A stretch of DNA of 64,000 nt from Hamadaea flava (GTDB lineage Bacteria > Actinomycetota > Actinomycetes > Mycobacteriales > Micromonosporaceae), in contig NZ_JAMZDZ010000001.1 in NCBI RefSeq assembly GCF_024172085.1, positions 1,116,001 through 1,180,000 on the forward strand. Reading direction: 5' to 3'. A model generated the notes under the pieces. That model saw nothing but the letters and a program-made list of their open reading frames with translations. It did not search any database and was not told the DNA's origin. A program made the translations under genes and the position numbers. Below are positions 24,889 to 32,375 of this stretch, one piece after another (within the stretch, counting starts at the first letter, position 1; the number at the start of each line of letters is the position of its first letter).

Positions 24889-25980
24889 TCACGGTGACAC
24901 GGCCAAGACCAGGTACGCCGCCAGGATGGACAGGTGCACCCCGCCCTGCAACGGCGTCGCCCGGCCGGGGATGACGGTCAGCGTCCCGACGACGACCGTC
25001 AGCGCCAGCAACACGATGTGCGTCGAGCCGAGCCCGAGCAACAGCCGGTCGTTCAGCCAGAACGAGGCGACCGCGACCGCCGGGATGGTCAGGCCGATGC
25101 TGGCCATCGCCGAGCCGAGAGCCAGATTGAGACTGGTCTGTACGCGATCCCGCCGGGCGGCGCGGACGGCTGCGATACTCTCGGGCAGCAGGACCAGCAT
25201 GGCGATGACGATGCCGACCACGGACGCGGGCAGCCCGGCTTCGGCGACGCCGGACTCGATCGCGGGCGAGATGGACTTGGCCAGGCCGACCACCGCCACC
25301 AGGGCGACCAGCAGCAGAACCAGGCTCAGCCAGGTCTGCCGGACGGTCGGCGGCTCGGCATGGCTCTCCTCGTCGATGACCTCGCCCTTGGACGTGATCG
25401 GAAGGAAGTAGTCCCGGTGACGGACCGTCTGCGTGGTGACGAACAAGGCGTACAGGATGAGGGCCGAGCCCGCGGCGAAGACGAGTTGTGCGGTCGAGAA
25501 CTGCGGCCCAGGAGCGCTCGTGGTGAACGTCGGCTCGACCAGGCTCAGCGTGGCCACGGTCGCGACGCTGGCCAGGGCGGCGCCGGTGCCTTCGGGGTTG
25601 AAGACCGCGACCCGCCGCCGCAGCGCCCCGACGAGCAGGCACAGCCCGAAGATGCCGTTGCAGGTGATCATCACGGCGGCGAAGACGGTGTCCCGGGCCA
25701 GCGCGGCGTTCTTCTCGCCGCCCCCGATCATCAGCGAGATGATCAGCCCGACCTCGATGATCGTGACCGCGACCGCCAGGACGAGCGACCCGAACGGCTC
25801 CCCGACCCGGTGCGCGATCACCTCGGCGTGGTGCACCGCGGCCAGGACCGCGCCGGCCAACACCAGTGCGGCGAGTGCCACGGCGAACCCCGGCAGGTCC
25901 CGGTGCCACACCCCCGCCAGGACGACGATCGCCACTGGCGGCATGAGCAGCGTCCAGTACTCCATCAGCCGGGTGAACAT
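24889..25980 (-). CDS. calcium:proton antiporter, ChaA-like
   Basis: This 363-residue membrane protein has about eleven segments in two homologous halves. The alpha repeats of the CaCA superfamily are visible: EPFGSLVLAVAVTIIEVGLI in the first half and a VVGIVIAMLVLLPESIAAVR segment in the second, each with the conserved Glu. These features match ChaA-type cation/proton exchangers. Its start lies inside the 3' end of the TetR gene (16-base overlap), so the regulator and exchanger are co-translated. Confidence 0.88.
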   Translation of the reverse strand: MFTRLMEYWTLLMPPVAIVVLAGVWHRDLPGFAVALAALVLAGAVLAAVHHAEVIAHRVGEPFGSLVLAVAVTIIEVGLIISLMIGGGEKNAALARDTVFAAVMITCNGIFGLCLLVGALRRRVAVFNPEGTGAALASVATVATLSLVEPTFTTSAPGPQFSTAQLVFAAGSALILYALFVTTQTVRHRDYFLPITSKGEVIDEESHAEPPTVRQTWLSLVLLLVALVAVVGLAKSISPAIESGVAEAGLPASVVGIVIAMLVLLPESIAAVRAARRDRVQTSLNLALGSAMASIGLTIPAVAVASFWLNDRLLLGLGSTHIVLLALTVVVGTLTVIPGRATPLQGGVHLSILAAYLVLAVSP

Positions 25981-26765
25981 GCTCCCGAGTCTGACGGATG
26001 ATCTGCGCCAATTGTGGCAGAAAGGCCGGTAACGAGCAGGTCGAGGCCACCCACGAAAGCCCCCCGGGCGGTCGCCTCCAGCGAGTAGGGCTGGACGTCA
26101 CGCGTACTGAGCCAGACCGACTCGGGGAACCGGGCGGCGAAGTCGGGCACCTCCGCCAGGAGGCGGGCGCTGCGGGCCGACCACCACTGCTCGTCGGGCG
26201 TACCGGTGACCTCGGCGGCCTTGCGGGCCTCGGTGATCGTCTGCGCGCTGCCGCGGACGAGGTGGTAAAGCGCGGTCACCAGCGGGCGGCACCGATCGGC
26301 CGGCAGCCCGGTGGCGCGCAGGATCGTCGCCAGGTTCTCCAGCACGACCTGCTCGTTCGGCCCCAGCACCGGCCGGGCGAACGAGACCTGCACGGTCCAC
26401 GGATGGCGGAGATGGAACTCCAGCAGGTCGCCGGCCCAGGCCGTGATCGCGGTACGCCAGCCGCCGGCGAGGTCGTAGGCGACCGGCAGCTCCGCGTGCG
26501 CCCCGTCGTACATGACGTCGATCAGCTCGTTCTTGCCGGGGACATAGGTGTACAGCGACATCGCCGTCCGGCCGAGCCGCTCCCCCACGGCCCGCATCGA
26601 CAGTCCGGTGAGGCCGTCCCGATCGGCGATCTCGGTCGCGGCTCGCACGATCTCGTCCAGGCTGATCGCCCGCTTCGGACCAGGCTGCGTACGCGCGACC
26701 GGCCGTTCCCGCCACAGCGCGGAGATCGACCACGCCGGATCGCCCTGGCCCGCGTACACGCCCAC
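25965..26765 (-). CDS. TetR-family regulator with TetR_C-type ligand domain
   Basis: This 266-residue regulator has a TetR helix-turn-helix near residues 35-80 (LTGLSMRAVGERLGRTAMSLYTYVPGKNELIDVMYD) and a long C-terminal ligand domain. GTG at 26765 has AAGGAG six bases upstream; an ATG two codons earlier touches that site and is less likely. It diverges from an alpha/beta-hydrolase across a dyad that covers both ribosome sites, and overlaps the antiporter gene downstream. Confidence 0.85.
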   Translation of the reverse strand: MGVYAGQGDPAWSISALWRERPVARTQPGPKRAISLDEIVRAATEIADRDGLTGLSMRAVGERLGRTAMSLYTYVPGKNELIDVMYDGAHAELPVAYDLAGGWRTAITAWAGDLLEFHLRHPWTVQVSFARPVLGPNEQVVLENLATILRATGLPADRCRPLVTALYHLVRGSAQTITEARKAAEVTGTPDEQWWSARSARLLAEVPDFAARFPESVWLSTRDVQPYSLEATARGAFVGGLDLLVTGLSATIGADHPSDSGACSPG

Positions 26766-26771
26766 TTGCAT

Positions 26772-26817
26772 CTCCTTACGCCGTAAACTAATCTGGAACA
26801 CCTTACAGGATAAGGAG
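26772..26817. promoter_or_regulatory. 46-bp imperfect dyad covering both ribosome-binding sites
   Basis: CTCCTTA (26772-26778) and TAAGGAG (26811-26817) are the outer arms, and GTAA and TTAC lie symmetrically inside. On each strand the outer arm is the Shine-Dalgarno sequence of a divergent gene (TetR and hydrolase). It is the probable operator of the adjacent TetR protein. Confidence 0.55.
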
Positions 26818-26825
26818 ATCTTGCC

Positions 26826-27635
26826 ATGGTCGCGTACGAGGTGCACGGAACCGGCCCGGCCGTGCTGATGCCGGTGAATCCGCAGCCCGTCGAAGGAACG
26901 CAGGCGGACGAGATGCGCGCCTGGGGCGTGAACCCGGCCAACGGCCGCGATCTCATCGCCGGGCTGACCGACGCCTACCGGGTCGTCGCGTTCGACTACG
27001 AGGGGCACCGGCTCGCGCATCCCGTACCGCTGACACCCGATCGCCTGGCCCACGACATCTTGGCGGTCGCCGACGCGGCTGGCGTGGAGCGGTTCGCGTA
27101 CTACGGCTATTCGTGGCTCGCCCTCGCCGGCCTCCAGCTGGCCTTGCGGACCGACCGGCTCACCGCGCTGGCCATGGGCGGCTTCCCGCCCCTCGACGGC
27201 CCGTACGCGTCGATGCTGGCCGTCACGAAGGCGACCCACGACCTAGCCGTCGACCCCTCCTCCCAGCCACCCGCGTCGGACTCGGACTCGGTCTGGGACT
27301 CGGCCGAGCTGACCTTGTCGCCCGAGCAGACGGGCCAGTTCGTCGTGCTCTACGAGGCGTTGCAGTCGTTCTCCGACGCCGCCGTCTCACTGTCGGTGCC
27401 CCGGCTGTGCTTCGCCGGCTCGAAGGACGTCATCGAATACGGCCCGAAGTGGGGCGGGGTGACCGTCGACATCGCCGGGCCGCTGCTGCGCCGCGGCGAC
27501 GACCTCGCCACGGCCGGCTGGGACGTACGCGTCCTCGACGGGCTCGACCACACCGGCGCGATGCAGGCCGCGAACGTCCTGCCCGTGCTGCGCCCGTGGC
27601 TCGACTCCGTCCTGACGCCCACCCCGCCATCATGA
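26826..27635 (+). CDS. alpha/beta-hydrolase
   Basis: This 269-residue protein resembles the alpha/beta-hydrolase fold: VVAFDYEGHR near residue 60, a nucleophile-elbow region YYGYSWLALAGLQLAL near 95, and a C-terminal DGLDHTGAM with the usual His. The nucleophile is in GYSWL, in place of the common GxSxG, so activity is uncertain. AAGGAG lies eight bases before the ATG. It is the divergent partner of a TetR gene. Confidence 0.75.
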   Translation: MVAYEVHGTGPAVLMPVNPQPVEGTQADEMRAWGVNPANGRDLIAGLTDAYRVVAFDYEGHRLAHPVPLTPDRLAHDILAVADAAGVERFAYYGYSWLALAGLQLALRTDRLTALAMGGFPPLDGPYASMLAVTKATHDLAVDPSSQPPASDSDSVWDSAELTLSPEQTGQFVVLYEALQSFSDAAVSLSVPRLCFAGSKDVIEYGPKWGGVTVDIAGPLLRRGDDLATAGWDVRVLDGLDHTGAMQAANVLPVLRPWLDSVLTPTPPS

Positions 27636-27779
27636 TCGTCGGCCGCCGCCATTCATCGGGCTGAGAGCGCCTTGATCGTCGGCCGCCGCCGATCAAGGCA
27701 CCACCGACCCCCAAGATCGTCGACCACCGCCATTCATCGCGCTCAGAGCGCCTTGATCGTCGGCCGCCGATGATCAAGC
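27634..27779. repeat. two tandem copies of an ~65-bp hairpin repeat
   Basis: A unit beginning GATCGTCGGCCGCCGCCATT recurs at an 81-base period (27634 and 27715), the second copy starting GATCGTCGACCACCGCCATT. Each continues CATCG, GCT and AGAGCGCCTTGATCGTCGG. Each unit holds a hairpin; in the first, GCCTTGATCG (27669-27678) pairs perfectly with CGATCAAGGC (27690-27699). The array fills the gap between convergent genes and may terminate both. Confidence 0.75.
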
Positions 27780-27788
27780 GCCGGCAGC

Positions 27789-28118
27789 TCAGCGGTCGTT
27801 CGATCGTTTCCAGGGCACCTTTCCCTCGATCTCGATCTGGAGGGAGAAGCTGAGGAAGGTCCGGATCAGCACGATGATCCCGAGTACCGCCACGTTCTCC
27901 ACCGTCGGCGACACCGCGACGGTCCGGATGAGGTCGGCGGCGACCAGGATCTCCAGGCCGAGCAACAGCACACCGCCGAAGGTCGCCCGCACCTTCTGGT
28001 ACGCCGCCGCCCCGCCCTCGCGCCGCCAGGCGTCCACGGCCACCACGACCGACCACAGCAGACCGGCGCAGAGCACCCCGACGCCGATGTACTCGAAGAT
28101 CTGGGCGACCAGCTCCAT
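27789..28118 (-). CDS. DUF1622 membrane protein
   Basis: This 109-residue protein has three membrane segments (IGVGVLCAGLLWSVVVAVDAW, ATFGGVLLLGLEILVAADLI and VAVLGIIVLIRTFLSFSL) with a short basic tail, matching DUF1622. It is the last of three small minus-strand genes; a SHOCT microprotein gene ends five bases before it. No function is known. Confidence 0.85.
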   Translation of the reverse strand: MELVAQIFEYIGVGVLCAGLLWSVVVAVDAWRREGGAAAYQKVRATFGGVLLLGLEILVAADLIRTVAVSPTVENVAVLGIIVLIRTFLSFSLQIEIEGKVPWKRSNDR

Positions 28119-28123
28119 CCGGG

Positions 28124-28222
28124 TCAGCCCAGCAGACGGGCTTTCGCCGCGGCGAACTCCTCATCGGTCAGCGCACCGGCGGTCGCGGTTCCGGCGACGA
28201 GGTCCAGCGGTCCTCTGCTCAT
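28124..28222 (-). CDS. SHOCT-domain microprotein, 32 residues
   Basis: The product is a 32-residue peptide whose second half, GALTDEEFAAAKARLLG, is a textbook SHOCT motif (short C-terminal oligomerisation domain). Normally it is a tail on a larger membrane protein; here it stands alone with its own ATG and a GGACCGAG-type leader. It lies five bases upstream of the DUF1622 gene and 15 bases downstream of a small membrane-protein gene, so it is part of one operon. Confidence 0.7.
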   Translation of the reverse strand: MSRGPLDLVAGTATAGALTDEEFAAAKARLLG

Positions 28223-28236
28223 CTCGGTCCTTCCGG

Positions 28237-28635
28237 TCAGGCGGTCGGCCGCGGCGCGACGGTCAGCGCCCAGATCACGAAGACGTCGAGCGCGATGATG
28301 ACCAGCGCCCAGATCGGGTAGTACGGCAGGAAGAAGAACTGCGCGATGGCGGAGAGCACCGCGAGGCCGATGCCGACGCCGCGCGCCCAGTCCGCCCCGG
28401 TGAACAGGAAGAAACCGGTGACCGCGACCAGGGCGCCCAGGATCAGGTGGATCCAGCCCCAGGCGGTCGTGTCGAGCTCGTACACATAGTTCGGCGCGAC
28501 CACATAGAACGAGTCCTTGATGATCGCGGCGAGCCCCTGGAAGAACTGCATGACGCCCAGCAGGACCATCATGCAGGCGGCGAACACCATGCCACCTTCC
28601 GACCAGGCCCGCTTGCTAGAGGACATTTCCGTCAT
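28237..28635 (-). CDS. DUF7144-type small membrane protein
   Basis: This 132-residue protein has four membrane segments: MVFAACMMVLLGVMQFFQGL, WGWIHLILGALVAVTGFFLF, GVGIGLAVLSAIAQFFF and WALVIIALDVFVIWAL. The spacing and the WGWIHLILG block match the DUF7144 family. It is the first gene of a three-gene set with the SHOCT peptide and DUF1622. Function unknown. A second ATG nine bases downstream is an alternative start. Confidence 0.8.
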   Translation of the reverse strand: MTEMSSSKRAWSEGGMVFAACMMVLLGVMQFFQGLAAIIKDSFYVVAPNYVYELDTTAWGWIHLILGALVAVTGFFLFTGADWARGVGIGLAVLSAIAQFFFLPYYPIWALVIIALDVFVIWALTVAPRPTA

Positions 28636-28704
28636 TGGCCCACCGTACGGAAATATCTCTCGGGTCGTCGGCGGTTTCGCCAAGATCTGGCAGCATCCCC
28701 GAGC

Positions 28705-29277
28705 ATGGAGATCCGTCCTGCCACGACCGCCGACCTCGATGGGCTCTACCGGCTGGCCCAGTCCTTCGACGCGCTCGGGACCCAGCCGACCGCACCGCGA
28801 GCGGCGTACGAGGACCGCATGTGCGACCTCTTGAGCGACGCGAACCACCTGGTCCTGCTGGCGGTCGAGGACGCCGCCGAAGCCGGGTACGCCCTCGCCC
28901 AGGACTACGGCGCGAACCCGAGACGGCAGTTCACGGTGGGCCGGCTGCACGATCTGTTCGTGGTGCCCGAGCGACGACGGCACGGCATCGCCCGACTGCT
29001 GATGGCCGGCGTGACGGAATGGTGCCGTCGGCGGTCTCTGCCGATGATCCTGGACTGGCAGGCCCGCCTCGAGGCCGTGCCGTTCTACGAATCCCTGGGG
29101 TTTGTCGCCGACCACATCGGAGACCAGCGCGAGTTCCCCGGCTTCTGCCTCGACCTGCGCGACGGCTCGGCCGGACGGGACGTCCGGGCCACCCGCGACG
29201 CCCCAGCCACCCGTGACGCCCGAGCCACCCGTGACATCCACGGCCGCACACGTGACGTGCCCGCGACGCCGGAGTGA
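28705..29277 (+). CDS. GNAT acetyltransferase with a repeated ATRD tail
   Basis: This 190-residue protein has a complete GNAT domain in residues 1-150: LHDLFVVPERRRHGIARLLM carries the acetyl-CoA loop (motif A), and VPFYESLGF closes the domain. The tail (from about 160) is a degenerate repeat of ATRDA/ATRDI units, a low-complexity extension unlike other GNAT proteins. Substrate unknown. Confidence 0.82.
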   Translation: MEIRPATTADLDGLYRLAQSFDALGTQPTAPRAAYEDRMCDLLSDANHLVLLAVEDAAEAGYALAQDYGANPRRQFTVGRLHDLFVVPERRRHGIARLLMAGVTEWCRRRSLPMILDWQARLEAVPFYESLGFVADHIGDQREFPGFCLDLRDGSAGRDVRATRDAPATRDARATRDIHGRTRDVPATPE

Positions 29278-29404
29278 GTGAAAGCGCCACGATTCACGGT
29301 CGCGATGCTATTCACCGGCGCGCGCCAATGGTCTACTTACAGTCAGTAAGGCGCGACGGTCGGTGATTCACATCGGCGCGGGGACTCTGACAGGGGCGCT
29401 TGCG

Positions 29405-29722
29405 ATGACCGATTACGACGGACCCCCGGTCCCGGCCTGGGACCTCGACGGCACCTGGCTGTTCGTCGGCGACGAAGTCGTGCTCGCCGACCATGGCGTG
29501 GAGGCGTACGGCCGCATCGTCGGGGTGGACCCCGACGGTTCGGGCCTGCCGATCGTGCTGATCCTGGCGGGGCAGGGCCGGGGCGGCCAGGCCCCGCTGC
29601 CGCTGGCCCGGATCAACGGCAAGCGGGTCCCGGCCGACGCCGCCGCGCGGGCGGGCGGCGGCCGGGAGGATCGACTGTGGAGCAGCAGCCTGCGCGACAA
29701 CGAGGGCCGCGGCTGGCTGTGA
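29405..29722 (+). CDS. hypothetical protein, 105 residues
   Basis: I do not recognise this protein. It starts MTDYDGPPVPAWDLDG, has a beta-rich central part (LFVGDEVVLADHGVEAYGRI, LPIVLILAGQ) and a charged Gly/Arg-rich tail. The central segment could be a small beta-barrel. An AGGGGCG element lies nine bases before the ATG; a GTG 42 bases upstream has no such support. It is convergent with the TPR gene, almost touching it. Confidence 0.6.
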   Translation: MTDYDGPPVPAWDLDGTWLFVGDEVVLADHGVEAYGRIVGVDPDGSGLPIVLILAGQGRGGQAPLPLARINGKRVPADAAARAGGGREDRLWSSSLRDNEGRGWL

Positions 29723-29723
29723 G

Positions 29724-30230
29724 TCAGTCTTCGTCCGGCTCGACCAGCAGCCGGGCGTAGTTGGCCATGGACCGCTGATAGCGCGGCAGGTGCTTGGCGA
29801 GCGCGCCGACCGCGAGCGACACCGCCTCGCGTTCCCGGCCGACGCTGGTCAGCGCGAGGGCCAGCGTGGCGCTGAGCGCGTCGTCCAGTTCGTCGGAGCC
29901 GCGCGTACGCTCGGCGGTCAGCAGCCGCACGCTCTCCTCGGCCTGCCCCATGTTGCGCAGGGAACTCGACATCTGGATCACCGAACGCCGCCGCCGGATG
30001 CCGTCGAGGCCCAGGTCCAATGCCTCGCGGTACAACGGAATGGCCCGGTCGGAATGCCCGGTCGAGTCCCACGCGCAGGCCCGTTCGAACGCGGCGACCG
30101 GGTGGCCGGGTCCGAGTTCGTCGGCGAGGTCGCCGACCCGGGCGCGGAACTCCTCCTCGTCCCACTTGTCCGGCGCGGCGTTGAAGTCCGCCCAGAGGGC
30201 GTCGCTGCGCTGCTCCCAGTCCCGATTCAT
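29724..30230 (-). CDS. tetratricopeptide-repeat protein
   Basis: This 168-residue helical protein has TPR-like pairs: FERACAWDSTGHSDRAIPLYREALDLGL, then VIQMSSSLRNMGQAEESVRLL and ATLALALTSVGREREAVSLAV. GAGGAG stands seven bases before the chosen ATG; an upstream start would add 12 residues with no support. A cytoplasmic scaffold or adaptor is likely. It diverges from an ArsR-type regulator. Confidence 0.75.
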   Translation of the reverse strand: MNRDWEQRSDALWADFNAAPDKWDEEEFRARVGDLADELGPGHPVAAFERACAWDSTGHSDRAIPLYREALDLGLDGIRRRRSVIQMSSSLRNMGQAEESVRLLTAERTRGSDELDDALSATLALALTSVGREREAVSLAVGALAKHLPRYQRSMANYARLLVEPDED

Positions 30231-30340
30231 CTTCGTTCTCCTCGCTGTCGTTCGTGCGGTGATCACTGTGCGGGGAGGGCTAGAGTGGGCGCCAGTGATT
30301 CGGCGATCACCGAATGTCTGCCGGATGTCTGGAGGTCAGA

Positions 30341-31309
30341 GTGGCGGTCACGCTTCGGTTCAGCCCGGACGACCTGCTGCGCTGCCGCTTCGCCGTCTCG
30401 CCCATGCTGGAGACGGTCTCCGCGGTCCGGCTGCTCTCGCCGTCCGAGGACCCCGGGCCGCATCGGCGTTGGCTCAGCACCGTCGACCGCCAGAGCCTCG
30501 ACCTGCGCCCGCTCCACCTGCTCCTGCCCCGCCGCGGCTACGCGCCGGACTTCCTCTCCCCACCGCCGAGCGGGCGGGCGGCGCGATTCGCCGACGAGCT
30601 GCGGGCCGTGGCCACCACTGATCATCAACAGATACGCCGAGAGCTGCGCCGGTCGCTGGCCGACACCCCGGGCGCGATGGAGTCGCCGACCGGACGGCTG
30701 CTGCTGGGCGAGCCGGCTCGCGTACTGGCGATGCTGGTCGAGCTGCTCCGGCGGGCCTGGGAGGTGCTGGTCGAACCGGTGTGGCCCCAGGTACGCGGGC
30801 TGCTCGACGCCGACGTGAGCTTCCAGTCCCGGCGGCTGGCCGAGGGCGGCCTCGACCGGCTGTTCGCCGAGCTGCATCCCCGGCTGCGCTGGGGCAACGG
30901 CGTACTGACCCGGGAGTACGGCGACGACGACCACCGAGATCTGCAGGGTGAGGGCCTGATCCTGGTCCCGAGCGCGTTCAAATGGGATCAGGTCGTCGTC
31001 ATCGTCGATCCGCCGTGGCAGCCCGCCGTCGTCTACCCCGCCCGCGGACTCGGCACCTTGTGGCAGCCCCCGGCCTCGGATCGGCAGGCCGCGCTCGGCC
31101 GGCTGATGGGCAAGACCCGGGCCGCGCTGCTCGCCGATCTGGGCTCACCCACGAGCACGACCGTGCTGGCCCACCGGCACGCGCTGGCCGCCGGGACGAT
31201 CTCCGAGCATCTGACGGTGCTCCGCGACGCCGGATTCGTCGTCGGCGAGCGGCACCGGCACGAGATCCGCTATCGGCGTACGCCGCTCGGCGAGGACTCG
31301 ATCGGCTGA
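30341..31309 (+). CDS. ArsR-type regulator with N-terminal DUF5937-like domain
   Basis: This 322-residue protein has a long N-terminal domain of DUF5937 character (FSPDDLLRCRFAVSPMLET, then ALRVL-type helices). A C-terminal winged helix near residues 245-310 contains TSTTVLAHRHALAAGTISEHLTVLRDAGFV, the ArsR recognition pattern. GGAGG lies five bases before the GTG. It converges with the MerR-type gene with a 40-base overlap. Targets unknown. Confidence 0.78.
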   Translation: MAVTLRFSPDDLLRCRFAVSPMLETVSAVRLLSPSEDPGPHRRWLSTVDRQSLDLRPLHLLLPRRGYAPDFLSPPPSGRAARFADELRAVATTDHQQIRRELRRSLADTPGAMESPTGRLLLGEPARVLAMLVELLRRAWEVLVEPVWPQVRGLLDADVSFQSRRLAEGGLDRLFAELHPRLRWGNGVLTREYGDDDHRDLQGEGLILVPSAFKWDQVVVIVDPPWQPAVVYPARGLGTLWQPPASDRQAALGRLMGKTRAALLADLGSPTSTTVLAHRHALAAGTISEHLTVLRDAGFVVGERHRHEIRYRRTPLGEDSIG

Positions 31310-32178
31310 CGTCCGGTGACGAGGCCGACCGCCTCGGCCAGACTCCTCGGCCGGCGGACCGCCTCCGGCAGGCGTACGCCGTCCCAGCCCGGTCCGCCGG
31401 CGAGCACCAGCTTGGGCGCGGGCCGGGCGGCGAGGACGTCGGCGAGCTGGCCGACGTGGGCCGTCTCCCGGGTCTGCGACCACAGCACGACGATGTCGGG
31501 CCCGGCTCGGCGGACGGCTTCCCGGAGCGCGTCCGGCGGCACCCGGGCGCCGAGCAGCCGGGTCGCGACGCCGGCTTCGGCGAGGGCCGCGGCCAGCGCT
31601 TCCAGTGCCAGACTGTGCTGTTCCTCGTCGGTGCACGCGAGCAGGATCCGGGCCGCCGACGACGGCCACTCGGTCGTGGCCAGTCCCACCGAGATCTCCT
31701 TCGAGATGAGATGTTCCACCTCGACCAGTGCGCCGGTCGCCGCATGCTTGCGTCCGATGTGGATGAGCGCGGGCGCCAGCAGCTCGGTCCACGTCGCGAG
31801 GACGCCGTCCTGGGCGAGCGCGCCGCCGATGATGCGGCGCAGTTCGGCCGCGTCGAGCCGCAGCGCGGCCCGGGTCAGCCCGCGCACGGCCGGGCCGGCG
31901 GAGCCGACCGCCACCGCGTGCCCGCCGCCGTCGCGCCGAGCCGCGGGGATCGGCCGGCCGAGGACCCAGGCGGCGGCCTGCGCCGGTGCCACACCCTGCC
32001 CGACGAGGCGCTGCATCTCGGCCAGCCGCCGCAGGTCCGCCGGCCCGTACCGGCGGTGTTTCCCGGTTTGGCGGCTCTCCGGCCCGAGGCCGTAGCGACG
32101 GTCCCAGGTACGCAGCGTAGTGACGGCGACGCCGACGAGCCGGGCGGCCTCACTCGCCGTCAGGGCCTCCTCTGCCAC
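31270..32178 (-). CDS. MerR-family regulator with B12-binding-type domain (LitR/CarH-like)
   Basis: This 302-residue regulator has a MerR helix-turn-helix in residues 1-70 (LTASEAARLVGVAVTTLRTW, then HRRYGPADLRRL). A helical bundle follows and a Rossmann-type domain like cobalamin-binding CarH/LitR. In CarH a Trp-x9-Glu-His motif caps the cofactor; here it reads His145-x9-Glu155-His156. The lower-ligand motif ExHxxG is ExHxxA, with His188 kept. It lies beside a carotenoid locus, where LitR/CarH normally gives light control. The start is chosen at the second GTG, with AGGAGG upstream. Cofactor binding is uncertain. Confidence 0.82.
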   Translation of the reverse strand: MAEEALTASEAARLVGVAVTTLRTWDRRYGLGPESRQTGKHRRYGPADLRRLAEMQRLVGQGVAPAQAAAWVLGRPIPAARRDGGGHAVAVGSAGPAVRGLTRAALRLDAAELRRIIGGALAQDGVLATWTELLAPALIHIGRKHAATGALVEVEHLISKEISVGLATTEWPSSAARILLACTDEEQHSLALEALAAALAEAGVATRLLGARVPPDALREAVRRAGPDIVVLWSQTRETAHVGQLADVLAARPAPKLVLAGGPGWDGVRLPEAVRRPRSLAEAVGLVTGRQPIESSPSGVRR

Positions 32179-32199
32179 CACGCCTCCTCTGCCACCACG
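32166..32199. repeat. tandem 17-bp duplication over the MerR-type gene start
   Basis: The 17 bases at 32166-32182 are repeated exactly and immediately at 32183-32199. On the minus strand each copy contains GTGGTG and AGGAGG, so the upstream copy supplies the ribosome site for the start in the downstream copy. Translation from the upstream copy would meet a stop after about 12 codons. Confidence 0.85.
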
Positions 32200-32362
32200 A
32201 TTTCCCCTCTTCAGCCGTTCTGCCAGCCGTTCTTCCAGCCGTCCGGCCGGCTGCCGATCGGGTCGGCGGCCGTGCGCGCACGGAGGAAGCCTAGTTGCCC
32301 GCCCGCCGCCGGAATTCCGCTCCCCCGTCCCCTTTTTATGATGCGGATTTCGATGCAACTGA

Positions 32363-32368
32363 TACCGT
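32363..32368 (+). promoter_or_regulatory. candidate -10 element, leaderless SDR gene
   Basis: TACCGT lies seven bases before the ATG at 32376, the spacing expected for leaderless transcription. No Shine-Dalgarno sequence is present. The surrounding AT-rich stretch (TTTTTATGATGCGGATTTCG) separates this gene from the MerR-type gene and would be the natural target for that regulator. Confidence 0.4.
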
Positions 32369-32375
32369 TAAGAGT

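Noticed and set aside
28124-28222. SHOCT peptide as the C-terminus of DUF1622 or DUF7144 protein by frameshift
   Set aside because: It has its own ATG and stop, and both neighbours have complete family-length sequences.
29278-29404. CTTAC-AGTCA-GTAAG dyad as an operator
   Set aside because: Arms of five bases in a 127-base gap are weak evidence, and no neighbouring gene is a regulator.
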